Below are positions 45,822 to 55,497 of a stretch of 64,000 nucleotides of DNA, piece by piece. The notes beneath the pieces were generated by a model. That model worked only from the letters and a program-made list of their open reading frames with translations, did not search any database and was not told the DNA's origin. The translations under genes and the position numbers were made by a program. Source of the stretch: Barnesiella propionica (GTDB taxonomy: Bacteria > Bacteroidota > Bacteroidia > Bacteroidales > Barnesiellaceae); the NCBI RefSeq assembly GCF_025567045.1, contig NZ_JAOQJK010000011.1, forward strand, positions 50,607-114,606, read 5' to 3'. How positions within the stretch are numbered: position 1 is the first letter of the stretch; the number at the start of each line of letters is the position of its first letter.

Positions 45822-48800
45822 TTAGATTACTTTTTCGTATTCAGTTTCAATTTGTTGAGAAAAAGAATATATCGTGCTATAATCTTTATTGTATTGATAA
45901 TCTCTCTCCAATTTGCCTATTTCGTTTATTATTTGAATTTCATCAGAGCAATCGGTTGTTTCTCGTGTATATAAAACGGCTATCATTAGAACCGTTTTAA
46001 TCAATAAAATCCTTTCAAATGATGTACTCCATTCTTTTGTTTCTTTTCTAAAAGGTTTTCTGATTTCATTTATTTCTTTTTTTAATAATCTTCTCAATTT
46101 CTCAACAAACTTATCTTTATTTTCTTTGTCAATAATTTGAAAAGACCAACCTGTCATATCGATAATTCCCGAATAATTCCGAACAGAATCGAAATTGCCG
46201 ATTAATGCTAAAAATTCATCACTCCATAATTGAAATATAGCTTTAGCATCAATTAAATTTTCTGCCTCTAATTTCAACAAAACTTCTTCTACAAATTTTT
46301 TCTCAATCGATGGATAGTAAGAATACAATATCTGCCTAAACATATTTTCAAGTCGGTCTTTGCTATAATTTTCAACTAAAACAGATGAAATAGAAGATAA
46401 AACACTAGATTCAAGAGGGGTATCAATATGTCGATTCCTGAATTTATGGTTAAGCAAGCAGATAACAAAAGCGCACAGTGATTCATCAATAGATAAATTA
46501 CTAAATAGCAATCTTTTAAATTTATCAAATGTTATACTTGGAGTTTCTTTCAGAATATTAGAAATAAGTGCAGATGTTGCCACTGCTTTCATAAAAGGGA
46601 TATTGCAGTGAAGTATTTTTTCTGTTAAAAAACCTGAGTCATCTCGCCAAAATAGAGATTCTAATAAGTTGGCAAATAAAATCGTTGACAACTTGGACAA
46701 TGGAGCATTTTTCAAATCTTTATTTTTGTTTCTGGCATATTGATTTTTAATGAATTCTATGAGTGTAATGTATTCATTAAAATTAATATTTAAAAGTAAA
46801 CTACAACCATAATAGACGCCATAATTACCATAACCATAAGTTTCCGATATATAGTCACCCAATCGTACAACCTTTTCGACAATATCTTTAAATTCTTCAA
46901 TGAATAAAAAATGAAAATCATATTCTCGGTAACGTCTTCTTTGAGAAAATCCAAGCGGAAATTTTGCAGAGATAGTTGATTCCATATATTTTCTTAATTC
47001 AACAGCAAACATTGGATTATCTACTGTTTCTAATATAGATATGATTTTATCATCATGGGTCGTTGTTGCTAATAGATATCCGAAAGTTGCCCAAAATTCA
47101 GGAAATGTTTTTTTCGATAAAGCCTTAGATATAAAATTTTCAATGACATTTTTCGATACATTTTCATCTTTTGTAATTTCTAGTTTCAATTGCTCATACA
47201 ATTTTGCATTAGCTATTTTTTCCTCATCATTGATTTCTAATTTCGTTTTTGTGTCTTTATAATTATACAATGGGATTATTTTAATAACACTATTTTCGAT
47301 TTCTGTTTTACTGATTAAATCATTGATATGGTTATTAACTTTTTGAAGTACATCCTCTGGAATGGGCGTGATAAGCAATGGTTGCTTTTTCGTTGCTCCT
47401 TGTATTGAATTTGATAAATGGAACCCCTTTTGCAATATATTTCCGTTAAAAATTAGAATATACCGGTCATGCAAAAGATTTATATCTCCACCTCCTGTGC
47501 TCCTCATATCATAAATACTTAACTTCAGTGAATCACATAATGAAGGATTTGAAAAAATAAATGACTTTATTCTAGTTGCTCTATTAGGCTCTATATCCTT
47601 TTTAGGTTTTTTTCTCTTTCGAAATATGCTAAAAATTTGAGAGTATAAATTAAATTTAGAACTATCAGTTGTTTCTTTTTTATCGTCATCTGTTGATGTT
47701 ACTTGCGTGCAAGTAAGGATGATATAATCTGTATCCGCATTCGTTGTTCGGACAAGAAATTCTAATCCTAAAATATCGTAAAAAGGGTCTTGAATAACTA
47801 CTTGTTTAGCATTTTTTGTTTGTTCCTTAAACCATTCTAAAAAAGAAATAGAGCCATGTTCCTCCGTTTTCGCATCCCAACCTTGTGGGAAGAATTCAGC
47901 ATCAGACTTTTTTGGATTTATTCGATTAACATATTTGGAAAAATTTCTATCTATTTCCACCCAAGGGTCTTGAGTATATTGACCAATGGTTGAGGATTTA
48001 TATGATGTTTTCGATATTTTTTTAGCCTCTGATATTTTTTCTTTCGTCTTCTTATTACTATTTTCAATGGCGTCCAACCAAGGAGATTGCACAATTCCAT
48101 GCAAACCAACCATTCCCATATTAAATTGAATTTGCCGGCACAATGTTACAGAATATTTATACCATATTTGAAATACATTATTTTCTTCTTTCCAAATACT
48201 TATAGAAATACTCCCTATTTGTTCTTGGCTCTCAAAAATGATTGAGAGATTTTGTTCCTTTTCGTGAAATATTTCCTTGCATTCATCTAATATCACTTGT
48301 TCCCCATTTTTCAAGAAACAATTAATTAACAGTTTTTTAGAGCAAGTATAAATATTGGGTTTTATTGAAATAGAAATCTTCTTACAAATGGATTCTTCTT
48401 TGCAATCAATTGTGATAGTTTCTTTAATAGTTCCAGAATTTACATACCCGACTTCAAATTCATCGGCGCATTGAGTATTGATAAATTCAATATTACCAAA
48501 TCGGACACAACCCGTTGTCAGAAAAGGCAAGTTGGTTTCTTCTTGTAAATATTTTAGCACTGATAATAAAGCAGAGTTCTTTATCTTCTCATCTATAAAA
48601 AGAACATTCATTTTATCTAAATTGTAGATAATTAAAGTAAAAGAAGGAATATCTTTAAATGGACTAATCAATGCGTTTTTTTCATACGGATTGCGAGAAA
48701 TGAAAGTATTTGTTTCGTTGAAAATGACAGGACGTATACTGAAGTTTTTCGCATAAAATACATCAAATTTTAATTTATTAGCATTTAATTTGTCACTTGC

Positions 48801-49148
48801 ATTTTTTAGGCTTTTTCCTAATAATAACTCATTAACTAAGTCAATAATTATTGAAGGATAATTGTAGATGCTGATTTTGGAAATAGAATACGTATTATTA
48901 ATGGAAGTATAAACCTTGTTGAAATCACTACAAAAGTATTCATCACTTACATCTTCTCGAGTCGTTCTTATACACAAACCATATACAATCTTATATATTT
49001 TTTCATTGGTGTCATTATTCTTAATTTCTAATACAAATAATTGAAATAATAATTTTGTTGTATCACAGAACAGGGGAAATAATCTTGAATCTTTCATCAT
49101 TTCCTCTGTTATTTCATTATTTCTTGTTGTTTTATTCATATAAGTCAT
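45822..49148 (-). CDS. 1108-aa protein with a PLD-like domain, candidate defence effector
   Basis: A very large, AT-rich protein without a recognised full-length family in my reading. Residues about 430-590 resemble a phospholipase D-like nuclease fold: FLEWFKEQTKNAKQVVIQDPFYD, then LLHDRYILIFNGNILQKGFHLSNSIQG with His560-Asp561-Arg562 (HDR in place of HKD). Residues 1-430 are beta-rich with no known motif, and about 600-1108 are helical repeats. The layout recalls the VPA1262-type proteins of defence islands, but this is unverified. It lies 71 bases after a PIN-like protein gene, so the two are probably one operon. Only one HKD-like motif is seen, so it may act as a dimer or may not cut at all. 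Confidence 0.6.
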   Translation of the reverse strand: MTYMNKTTRNNEITEEMMKDSRLFPLFCDTTKLLFQLFVLEIKNNDTNEKIYKIVYGLCIRTTREDVSDEYFCSDFNKVYTSINNTYSISKISIYNYPSIIIDLVNELLLGKSLKNASDKLNANKLKFDVFYAKNFSIRPVIFNETNTFISRNPYEKNALISPFKDIPSFTLIIYNLDKMNVLFIDEKIKNSALLSVLKYLQEETNLPFLTTGCVRFGNIEFINTQCADEFEVGYVNSGTIKETITIDCKEESICKKISISIKPNIYTCSKKLLINCFLKNGEQVILDECKEIFHEKEQNLSIIFESQEQIGSISISIWKEENNVFQIWYKYSVTLCRQIQFNMGMVGLHGIVQSPWLDAIENSNKKTKEKISEAKKISKTSYKSSTIGQYTQDPWVEIDRNFSKYVNRINPKKSDAEFFPQGWDAKTEEHGSISFLEWFKEQTKNAKQVVIQDPFYDILGLEFLVRTTNADTDYIILTCTQVTSTDDDKKETTDSSKFNLYSQIFSIFRKRKKPKKDIEPNRATRIKSFIFSNPSLCDSLKLSIYDMRSTGGGDINLLHDRYILIFNGNILQKGFHLSNSIQGATKKQPLLITPIPEDVLQKVNNHINDLISKTEIENSVIKIIPLYNYKDTKTKLEINDEEKIANAKLYEQLKLEITKDENVSKNVIENFISKALSKKTFPEFWATFGYLLATTTHDDKIISILETVDNPMFAVELRKYMESTISAKFPLGFSQRRRYREYDFHFLFIEEFKDIVEKVVRLGDYISETYGYGNYGVYYGCSLLLNINFNEYITLIEFIKNQYARNKNKDLKNAPLSKLSTILFANLLESLFWRDDSGFLTEKILHCNIPFMKAVATSALISNILKETPSITFDKFKRLLFSNLSIDESLCAFVICLLNHKFRNRHIDTPLESSVLSSISSVLVENYSKDRLENMFRQILYSYYPSIEKKFVEEVLLKLEAENLIDAKAIFQLWSDEFLALIGNFDSVRNYSGIIDMTGWSFQIIDKENKDKFVEKLRRLLKKEINEIRKPFRKETKEWSTSFERILLIKTVLMIAVLYTRETTDCSDEIQIINEIGKLERDYQYNKDYSTIYSFSQQIETEYEKVI

Positions 49149-49219
49149 TTTTAAACCATAATATTTATACCTTTAACTACACTCTGCGTTTATCAGCCGC
49201 AAAATGGAACATTAACGTT

Positions 49220-50176
49220 TTATGTTTTTAATATTCCAAGATTGTTAACAAACTCTGTTGGTTTAAGTGCTTTTGTCATAATCCCTAACTTATGATAAGT
49301 TTCTGCCGCTTTATAATGACATTTATCATCTATGGTTAGAAAGTAGTCACAATGAGCTCCATAAAACACATGTAAAGCATCATCAATCATATTTGAAAAT
49401 CGAGCATCCGATTTGTATCCTTTAAAATCAATTCTAAAATAAGTATCAGTAATTTTTTGATATGCAGGATTGTCACTTGTTTTATTCTTCGGAGCATATT
49501 CTTCCCAAAATTTGTCAGATTCCAAATATGAAGGGAGGTCTTTATTAATTCCTTTAAACAAATCTTTTTGTTGTTTAAGTTTCGTTTTACTTTGATTTAT
49601 ATACGTCTTCAATGATTTGTAAAGCGAATAATCTTTCTTTGCATTATTTGAAAAATTATAAATATCTTCCATCAGTGCAAGCATATTCATTTCCGATTTT
49701 GTTTGTGGAAACATTAAATTGAAAATTGGAGCAGCCTTGTATATCTCTTTAAAATTTGATGGCACATGGATAAAACGATACATTTCCATGGCTTTTCTCA
49801 TCAAGCCTGTGTCATCGCAGTCCATAAGTCCAAGAAATGAATCAGAAGTTCTGTCTTTTTCATTTAATGCCGAATTGAAAAATTCATCAACATCTCGATA
49901 ATGCCATGTTGATTGAGTATTTCCCCAATATTGAACAATACAAAGGTTATTCGTTAGACGCTTGATAGTATTGAGGTGCTGTGGAATGTAAACAGGATTA
50001 TTAGCATATCCTCGTAGCAAATCATTAATATGAGCATTAGAGTAAGGAGTTGTAATCTTCTCACTAACTATTAATCCTTCAATTGTTGAATAAACTTGTT
50101 TCTCTTCTTCATCCAAGTCATCCATTTTTTCTATCTTATTAAAAATATTCCAGTCTAAATAGATATAATTGCTCAT
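49220..50176 (-). CDS. PIN-like domain protein paired with the 1108-aa protein
   Basis: A 318-residue protein that looks like a PIN-fold ribonuclease. The first acidic residue is Asp8 in YIYLDWNIFNKIE, the SNAHINDLLRGY helix comes next (46-57), and the C-terminal part has DDALHVFYGAHCDYFLTIDD (Asp265/266, His269, Asp277, Asp283/284), as in the PIN acidic centre. A large helical insertion fills the middle. PIN proteins cut RNA. It precedes the PLD-like gene by 71 bases with the same strand and composition, which suggests a two-gene system. Confidence 0.6.
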   Translation of the reverse strand: MSNYIYLDWNIFNKIEKMDDLDEEEKQVYSTIEGLIVSEKITTPYSNAHINDLLRGYANNPVYIPQHLNTIKRLTNNLCIVQYWGNTQSTWHYRDVDEFFNSALNEKDRTSDSFLGLMDCDDTGLMRKAMEMYRFIHVPSNFKEIYKAAPIFNLMFPQTKSEMNMLALMEDIYNFSNNAKKDYSLYKSLKTYINQSKTKLKQQKDLFKGINKDLPSYLESDKFWEEYAPKNKTSDNPAYQKITDTYFRIDFKGYKSDARFSNMIDDALHVFYGAHCDYFLTIDDKCHYKAAETYHKLGIMTKALKPTEFVNNLGILKT

Positions 50177-50200
50177 TTTTTAAAATTTTGAGTAAAGATA

Positions 50201-50424
50201 CTAATTTCTATTGGTATTTTGATGATTTTCAGCACATAATAATCTTCTGAACCACGCTATTATGAAGCTGCATAAAATCGCCATTACACTGCCAAAAGTA
50301 ATTCTCGGACTATCGGTTATTCTCGTGGGGTTTCCGCCCTTCAGAACGGGCTGGGAAGCCATGAACGGGAAATAACCGAAGTTGGACGGGAGATAACTTT
50401 TGGCACAATATAAATCTAATTTTT
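50201..50424 (-). other. Conserved-looking segment downstream of the relaxase gene
   Basis: About 220 bases, less AT-rich than the cargo. A 75-codon frame from a TTG start (GNPTRITDSPRITFGSVMA inside it) and a second overlapping frame are both open, a common sign of non-coding or recently moved DNA. It lies between the relaxase reading frame and the PIN-like gene. I do not claim a protein. Confidence 0.35.
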
Positions 50425-51409
50425 TCAACTAAATCTTGGTCTTCGTTTCTTCTTTTTCTTGGGTTTCGATGCTTGTTGTTCATCCACTGGATTGACATCC
50501 GCAGCCGATGGAAGTATCGAAAACAAAGAAGACAAACCATTTCCATCGTTTGATTGACCTACTGAATTATTAGTTGATTGATTTACTGACGTACTGATTT
50601 GCTGTTGTATTGAAGTATCTGAAATCGTTTTTTATATTTTTATTTGTTTGTGTTTTTATATTTTCATCTGTTTGTATATCAACAATCTTTTTCTTTTCAC
50701 CAGCAAAATTTTGTTCGGGGGCTTTCAGTTCCCGTTCCTGCATCCGTAGTTTATCTGTCATACTGCCATTTTTCATGGTGTTGCAAAACTCGAACGTTTC
50801 GGATAGTTGCCGATTATAGCCGAACAGTTTATCAAAACCTTTTTCTACATTCTCAAATAAGGTTGTACGGTCAAAACCGCCTGTGATAACGCCTTTCTTG
50901 GTGTTGCGGTTGTTGGTAAGCGGACTTATCTTGATTTTGTTCGATTGGTCTTTACGGCTTACAATCAAATGGCAGTGCATGTTCAGTTTATTGTCGGAAC
51001 GGTCGCGATTGAAATGGATTTTGCCATAGAATTTTATGTCCTCTGCCGATAGTCCTTTATTGAAATTCTTGGCGTATTCGGGAATGAGCACTTCTCGGAT
51101 ATACCGTTTCATGGCTTCGGCTTGTTCCTGTTTCGTGCTGCCCATCGCTTGCAGTTCCTTTTCCGATGGGCTGACATGGACAGCGTAAAACTTGGCATCC
51201 GTTTTTAGCAGTTGCCCGATGTTCCCCTCAATGTCTTTTACAACTTGGGATTTATAGACATTATCATCCGTAAGGTTGAAAAAGCCTTCGGTATAAATTC
51301 CCTGCTCCATCCGTTGCAAATCTTCATGCTCGCAATAATTTGCCAACTGTCGGCTGCTACCTGCATTGTTGTAAACTCCGTTTGATGGTGGCGGAAAATC
51401 TATATTCAT
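50425..51409 (-). pseudogene. BtgB/DUF5712-type relaxase gene with a 3' frameshift
   Basis: The mobilization relaxase. The HxH metal motif is in KLNMHCHLIVSRKD (His145 and His147), with the upstream KFYAVHVSPSE and the FYGKIHFNRD strand. The main frame ends at 50570 after 279 residues. Past a run of six A's on the coding strand (50628-50633) the neighbouring frame continues for about 68 codons to a stop at 50425-50427. That tail runs through NPVDEQQASKPKKKKKRRPR, which looks like the genuine basic C terminus. One extra A in the run explains it. The catalytic part is intact, so partial function is possible. Confidence 0.75.
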
Positions 51410-51414
51410 GCTTA

Positions 51415-51999
51415 CTATTCGTTTATCAGGTGCGTTATTTCTGCTTTTAGGTTTTCTTTACGTTTGCCGTCCATCACTCCGCAAGCTGCCAACTCCGCAT
51501 AAAGGCTAATCAACTTCAAAAGTTTTTCGTTATCTCTTTTCTGTACCTGTTGTAATGTGCCGATTTGCTTGCCCTGACCATTTATCACATTGGCATGCTC
51601 GGTAAATTTATCGCTTATCCTTTGCAGAACGGCGTTGTATTTCTCCTGATTCTTCTCTAATTGTGAAAGAACAAGCGTTTCCAATGCTTTCACAATGCCA
51701 TCGAAGCGGACGGCTATTGAATTGGTCGCCCGTATCATCGGGTTAAGTTCCTTTTCCTCGTAGTTCCGAATGAAACGAATAATATCATCCTGCCGTTTGT
51801 TGATTTTGGAAAGTTCGGCTTTGACCGATTCGGGGGCATCGGCAGGATTGATATTTGCCTTGTCGATATACTTGAAAGCCTGTTTCACTACTTCCGCTTT
51901 TTTCAGCGAATAGCGTTTGCTTATCTTTTCTACTAACCCGCCGGTTTCCTTGTCTATGGAAACGGTGGTAAATATGGTTTTCCTGCTGCTATTTTGCAT
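51415..51999 (-). CDS. BfmA/BtgA-family mobilization accessory protein
   Basis: A 194-residue protein of the BtgA/BfmA mobilization family: an N-terminal ribbon-helix-helix-like DNA-binding region (TIFTTVSIDKETGGLVEKIS) followed by a long coiled coil. It binds the transfer origin and helps the relaxase. It starts immediately upstream of the relaxase gene (5 bases apart) and next to the likely oriT. Confidence 0.85.
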   Translation of the reverse strand: MQNSSRKTIFTTVSIDKETGGLVEKISKRYSLKKAEVVKQAFKYIDKANINPADAPESVKAELSKINKRQDDIIRFIRNYEEKELNPMIRATNSIAVRFDGIVKALETLVLSQLEKNQEKYNAVLQRISDKFTEHANVINGQGKQIGTLQQVQKRDNEKLLKLISLYAELAACGVMDGKRKENLKAEITHLINE

Positions 52000-52086
52000 G
52001 AGTAATTACAATTTTATAGAAATTCGTTCTATTAATCGCCTGATAATAAGCAATAAACTTAAATTGATTATTACAGGTGTCATTAC

Positions 52087-52223
52087 AGCGGTTTAACTTA
52101 AACCGCTAAAGCCGAAGGCTTTGCCCCGCAGGGCAAGAGGGAAGAACAGGACTTGTCCAGTTCCCTCTTGCTCAATTTAGCGAAACGAGCGAAGCCGAAA
52201 GGCGTAGCTGTTTCAGCTAAATT
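52087..52223. other. Probable transfer origin (oriT) region
   Basis: Five inverted repeats in a row, upstream of the mobilization genes: AGCGGTTTAA (52087-52096) with its complement to 52107; AAAGCC/GGCTTT (52108-52122); TTGCCC/GGGCAA (52121-52136); CAAGAGGGAA/TTCCCTCTTG (52134-52170); AATTTAGC/GCTAAATT (52174-52223). This is also the least AT-rich stretch of the element. Position and structure fit an oriT; the nick site is not visible. Confidence 0.55.
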
Positions 52224-52284
52224 AGGGTGATAGCACAAGGGAGTAACAGGAATGCTTCATTCCTAAATTTGCTACCTTTTGCTT

Positions 52285-52617
52285 TCAGAGCTGATTCTCT
52301 AATTGATTGGCTTTTTCAAACTGTTTGTAGGTTTGGAAATCGGCACGTTCACGAACGAAAGACCTAATATCACCAGCACGATAATAAGTTTTCTTTCCGA
52401 TGGTAAAGAAAGGTAGTTGCCCGCTTACCCTATAACGTTGAAGAGTTCGGAAAGATACTTTCAGAAGAAAGGCTAAATCCTGATTATCGAGTATCTTTTC
52501 ATTATCATCTAATACTTTATCGGTATTGATTAGGGATTTTAAGTCTTTACCTATTTCAGTGAGCTTCTTGGATAGCTTTTCCATCCACATGTCAAAGTTT
52601 TCATTGTCTATATACAT
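52285..52617 (-). CDS. Helix-turn-helix (excisionase-type) protein 1
   Basis: A 110-residue DNA-binding protein with a MerR/excisionase-type winged helix: LAFLLKVSFRTLQRYRVSGQLPFFTIGKKTYYRAGDIRSF, of which the core RTLQRYRVSGQLPF is shared with four other small proteins of this element. Proteins of this kind control excision of Bacteroides conjugative elements. It lies between the oriT and the RteC-like gene. Confidence 0.8.
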   Translation of the reverse strand: MYIDNENFDMWMEKLSKKLTEIGKDLKSLINTDKVLDDNEKILDNQDLAFLLKVSFRTLQRYRVSGQLPFFTIGKKTYYRAGDIRSFVRERADFQTYKQFEKANQLENQL

Positions 52618-52746
52618 TTTGCTTCATTTTTTAGTTCAACATTATTGTTTTCAATCGATTGATGAAGCAAAGTTCAGCAAATGGTGAAAAATAAATTAGG
52701 GGAGTAGATCACCTATTCCCCTATAAATTATTAGTAAGTTGCTGAT

Positions 52747-53373
52747 TTACAAATAACCTCTATTTTTACTTTCTATTTTAATGGCGACTATCAATTCATT
52801 TAGAAACTCTGTCAGTTTTGTTGCCTTGCGTTTAAAAACATCATCCCTTTTCTTGTATATATCCGCAAACTTAAAATTCATTCCTTTCTCAAATACCCGT
52901 GTCAGTTCAGAAAAGTTCACAGGGTTGCCAACCTTGTTCCTTACAGCATGAGAATAGAACAAGCCGCAAATTAATTCCATTATATCAATCATATCCACAT
53001 CATTGGCTAAATAAACATCAGATTCAAAACTATCCTCTGTGTTTAGTGGGAAGGAATCAGGATTATCTAAGCGAAATTGTACCACTCTAAAAGTAGAATC
53101 CAATATATTCAATAGTTTAGCCAATAACAACCGGATTTCAAGTAAAGAATTATCATTTTTAATTTCTAGCCGCATGCTCAATTCTTTTATCTCTGCTGCC
53201 GTGTAATTTATGGTAAAACATAATAGTATAATATTCTGTTCCTCCTGACAAAATAAAAAGAGTTGTCGTACAAAATCATCATAAGCTATTGATAACTCTA
53301 TACGGTCAATCTCTTTGCCATTAGCAGAACAAGAGAGCAGGTTGAATAACTTTGTTTCTAAAAAACGTTTCAC
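52747..53373 (-). CDS. RteC-like regulator
   Basis: A 208-residue protein whose C-terminal third (ICGLFYSHAVRNKVGNPVNF ... FEKGMNFKFADIYKKRDDVFKRKATKLTEFLNELIVAI, given here by its ends) matches the RteC family. In CTnDOT, RteC activates the excision genes after tetracycline signalling. No rteA/rteB two-component genes are present, so the input differs or is supplied by another element. The family assignment is from motif pattern. Confidence 0.75.
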   Translation of the reverse strand: MKRFLETKLFNLLSCSANGKEIDRIELSIAYDDFVRQLFLFCQEEQNIILLCFTINYTAAEIKELSMRLEIKNDNSLLEIRLLLAKLLNILDSTFRVVQFRLDNPDSFPLNTEDSFESDVYLANDVDMIDIMELICGLFYSHAVRNKVGNPVNFSELTRVFEKGMNFKFADIYKKRDDVFKRKATKLTEFLNELIVAIKIESKNRGYL

Positions 53374-53405
53374 TTACACTTTAAATAGTTACGTTACATA
53401 CATAA

Positions 53406-54218
53406 TCATATCTTTCTTTTTTTTGCAACTATAAAAATTTCACTGCTGGACGTGAAATTGTTCTTGCCAAGTAATTTTCTATAAATAGAAATTTTACAGA
53501 ATCCGACCTTTTTTAATACATCTATTATTTCTTTTTCTGAATAATATCTCTCCCAAATAATGAAATGTTTAATTGTTCCTTCGAGTATCAAATTATATTG
53601 GTATGCGAATACTTTATTCTTTGGATAATGGAATGTTTGACTTAAAAGCAGATATTCGCTTTCATTCCAAAAACCACCATGAGGCGCATATTCCCAACTT
53701 TGATTTTCCTGTCTATCATTAATAATACCTTCTGAAAAAACATCAAAAATAAAAACTCCATCATCAGTCAAAGAACAATATATACTATTCAGTAATCGGT
53801 CACGATCACTATCAGAATGTGTTCCCATATCGCAATAGATCATGATTATAGTATTATAGTTACCTTTGGGATAATTATTAATGTAGTCATTCAGAATGTA
53901 TTCGACTCCATCCTGTTTTCTCCTTGCATACTCTATCGAAGCCTTATTAAAGTCAATACCTGTTACAATATAATTTTCATTTGTGAAAAGCGAAGTATAT
54001 AATCCCGGACCACATCCCAAATCAAGTAAATGACTTTCAGGTTTTGAATGTTTAAGAACAAAATTCACTATCTTTAAAATAGACTCTTGCTTTCGGCTAG
54101 CTCCATCAGACTGTAAATCAAGATGCTTTTTTAGTATTTGTTGCTGAATATAAGGATCAGTCCAAATATTATGATTGGACTTTTCGAATAAAGCGGGCTT
54201 TTTGTTGATGATTCTCAT
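53406..54218 (-). CDS. Class I SAM-dependent methyltransferase
   Basis: A 270-residue methyltransferase with motif I LLDLGCGPGLYTSLF (near residue 65), an acidic end of the second strand (VTGIDFNKASIEYA) and motif II-like NTIIMIYCDMG. Similar proteins annotate as generic small-molecule methyltransferases. It is cargo of the integrated element and has no neighbour that reveals its substrate. It starts about 30 bases from the next intergenic AT-rich region. Confidence 0.8.
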   Translation of the reverse strand: MRIINKKPALFEKSNHNIWTDPYIQQQILKKHLDLQSDGASRKQESILKIVNFVLKHSKPESHLLDLGCGPGLYTSLFTNENYIVTGIDFNKASIEYARRKQDGVEYILNDYINNYPKGNYNTIIMIYCDMGTHSDSDRDRLLNSIYCSLTDDGVFIFDVFSEGIINDRQENQSWEYAPHGGFWNESEYLLLSQTFHYPKNKVFAYQYNLILEGTIKHFIIWERYYSEKEIIDVLKKVGFCKISIYRKLLGKNNFTSSSEIFIVAKKRKI

Positions 54219-54821
54219 TTGTATTCTGAATATTTGTTATTAGAAAATCCCATAGTAGGATATGAAATACAACTATCCGTTACAAACATGAAAATTCACG
54301 CACCTTTTTCGGGCTAAAGACAATATTACAAAAACGTTGGAAATGATACGCAAACGAGTAACAGAAAGGTTTTCTGCTACATCTAAAAGTTTGTATGGAT
54401 AGAATATCCGTGTATCTACATATAGAAAGTATTGATTCAGTGGGCTAAAATAGTGATTCCTTTTTAAATAGAGATATATTTTAATGTTTTTCTGAAAACA
54501 AATTTGACGGGCAACTCTTTTTCGTATTTCGGTAAAACATTCTATAGATAAACTGAATACATGTCTGAATGTTTCTTTCGCTAGAAATGGAACTTCTTAG
54601 CTGGTTTTATTCTATATCCTCTAAATCTTCAACGTCTATGTAACGATTATGTAATTCACTCATAGGCATTGTATAAAAGGGTTTAAGCCTAAAGGATGAG
54701 ATTAGACATTAGTAGCTTTACTATGCCACTTCCAGACAGTTTTTAAAACGGCTCTTGATTCTTCTTTCATTTGCCGATGAAAATAGAATCAATACGTTTA
54801 TAAACCATTAAAATTAAAAGT
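54219..54821. other. Intergenic stretch inside the element
   Basis: About 600 bases with no clear gene. A minus-strand frame of about 33 codons (ending at 54607) reads MPMSELHNRYIDVEDLEDIE from position 54669 and could be a remnant or a small peptide. The rest is AT-rich and unassigned. It must hold the promoters for the divergent methyltransferase and HTH array. Confidence 0.45.
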
Positions 54822-55136
54822 ATGGAAGTAGTAACCATTGAAAAGAGAACCTTTTCGTATGTCTGCGAACGATTCACTGAGTTTGCCAAACGGATAGAAA
54901 GTTTGTGCAGCACTCATACACAAAAAGTAGAAAACTGGCTGGATAGTCAGGCTGTGTGCCTATTATTGGGCTTTAGTAAACGAACGCTGCAATATTATCG
55001 GAGTAGCGGAAGATTGTCTTATTCTCAAATAGGCAGTAAGATTTATTATAAATCTGCTGATATTGAAAGAATTATTGCAGACAGTGAAAAACTGAATCAA
55101 TCACCCAAACAAACCACGCCTTATGAAAAGAACTAA
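54822..55136 (+). CDS. Helix-turn-helix (excisionase-type) protein 2
   Basis: A 104-residue protein with the shared core RTLQYYRSSGRLSYSQIGSK and a following YYKSADIERI helix. First of four plus-strand HTH genes. Its 3' end overlaps the DUF3876 gene by 14 bases. Confidence 0.75.
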   Translation: MEVVTIEKRTFSYVCERFTEFAKRIESLCSTHTQKVENWLDSQAVCLLLGFSKRTLQYYRSSGRLSYSQIGSKIYYKSADIERIIADSEKLNQSPKQTTPYEKN

Positions 55137-55416
55137 AGAAGATTATCCGTCCTTCAACCTGTTTTCCATTGTCGGCACATGGGAAAGCGTTAATCTGAAT
55201 CCTACGGTTATCATCTACCGGAATGACAAAAAACATCTCCTTTCTATTATATATGTATCGGAAACCACCAAACAGGCTTCTCCTGCTACGTATGAGATAC
55301 AGAAAGATGGTAGCCAGTATTTTATTACCGTTGCATCCAAACGGCTCTATATTGATTATGATCCGGCAAAAGATGTACTTGGCATTTCATCACTAGGTGA
55401 CTATCTGCGTAACTAA
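55123..55416 (+). CDS. DUF3876-like protein
   Basis: A 97-residue protein (IVGTWESVNLNPTVIIYRND start, beta-rich) of the type found in Bacteroides conjugative elements. Function unknown. It is translationally coupled to HTH protein 2 through a 14-base overlap. Confidence 0.6.
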   Translation: MKRTKEDYPSFNLFSIVGTWESVNLNPTVIIYRNDKKHLLSIIYVSETTKQASPATYEIQKDGSQYFITVASKRLYIDYDPAKDVLGISSLGDYLRN

Positions 55417-55497
55417 CATATCAACCAGCTAATCATATAACTGATTAGCTATCTAGCAATCTTGAAATCAATCTTTCAATAAAACAATTTTTCAATC

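Noticed and set aside
50628..50639. A AAA AAC slippery heptamer in the relaxase gene, possible programmed -1 frameshift
   Set aside because: The heptamer is in the right phase, but a -1 shift leads to a stop after about 14 codons. The long basic tail lies in the +1 frame, so a base insertion is the simpler explanation.
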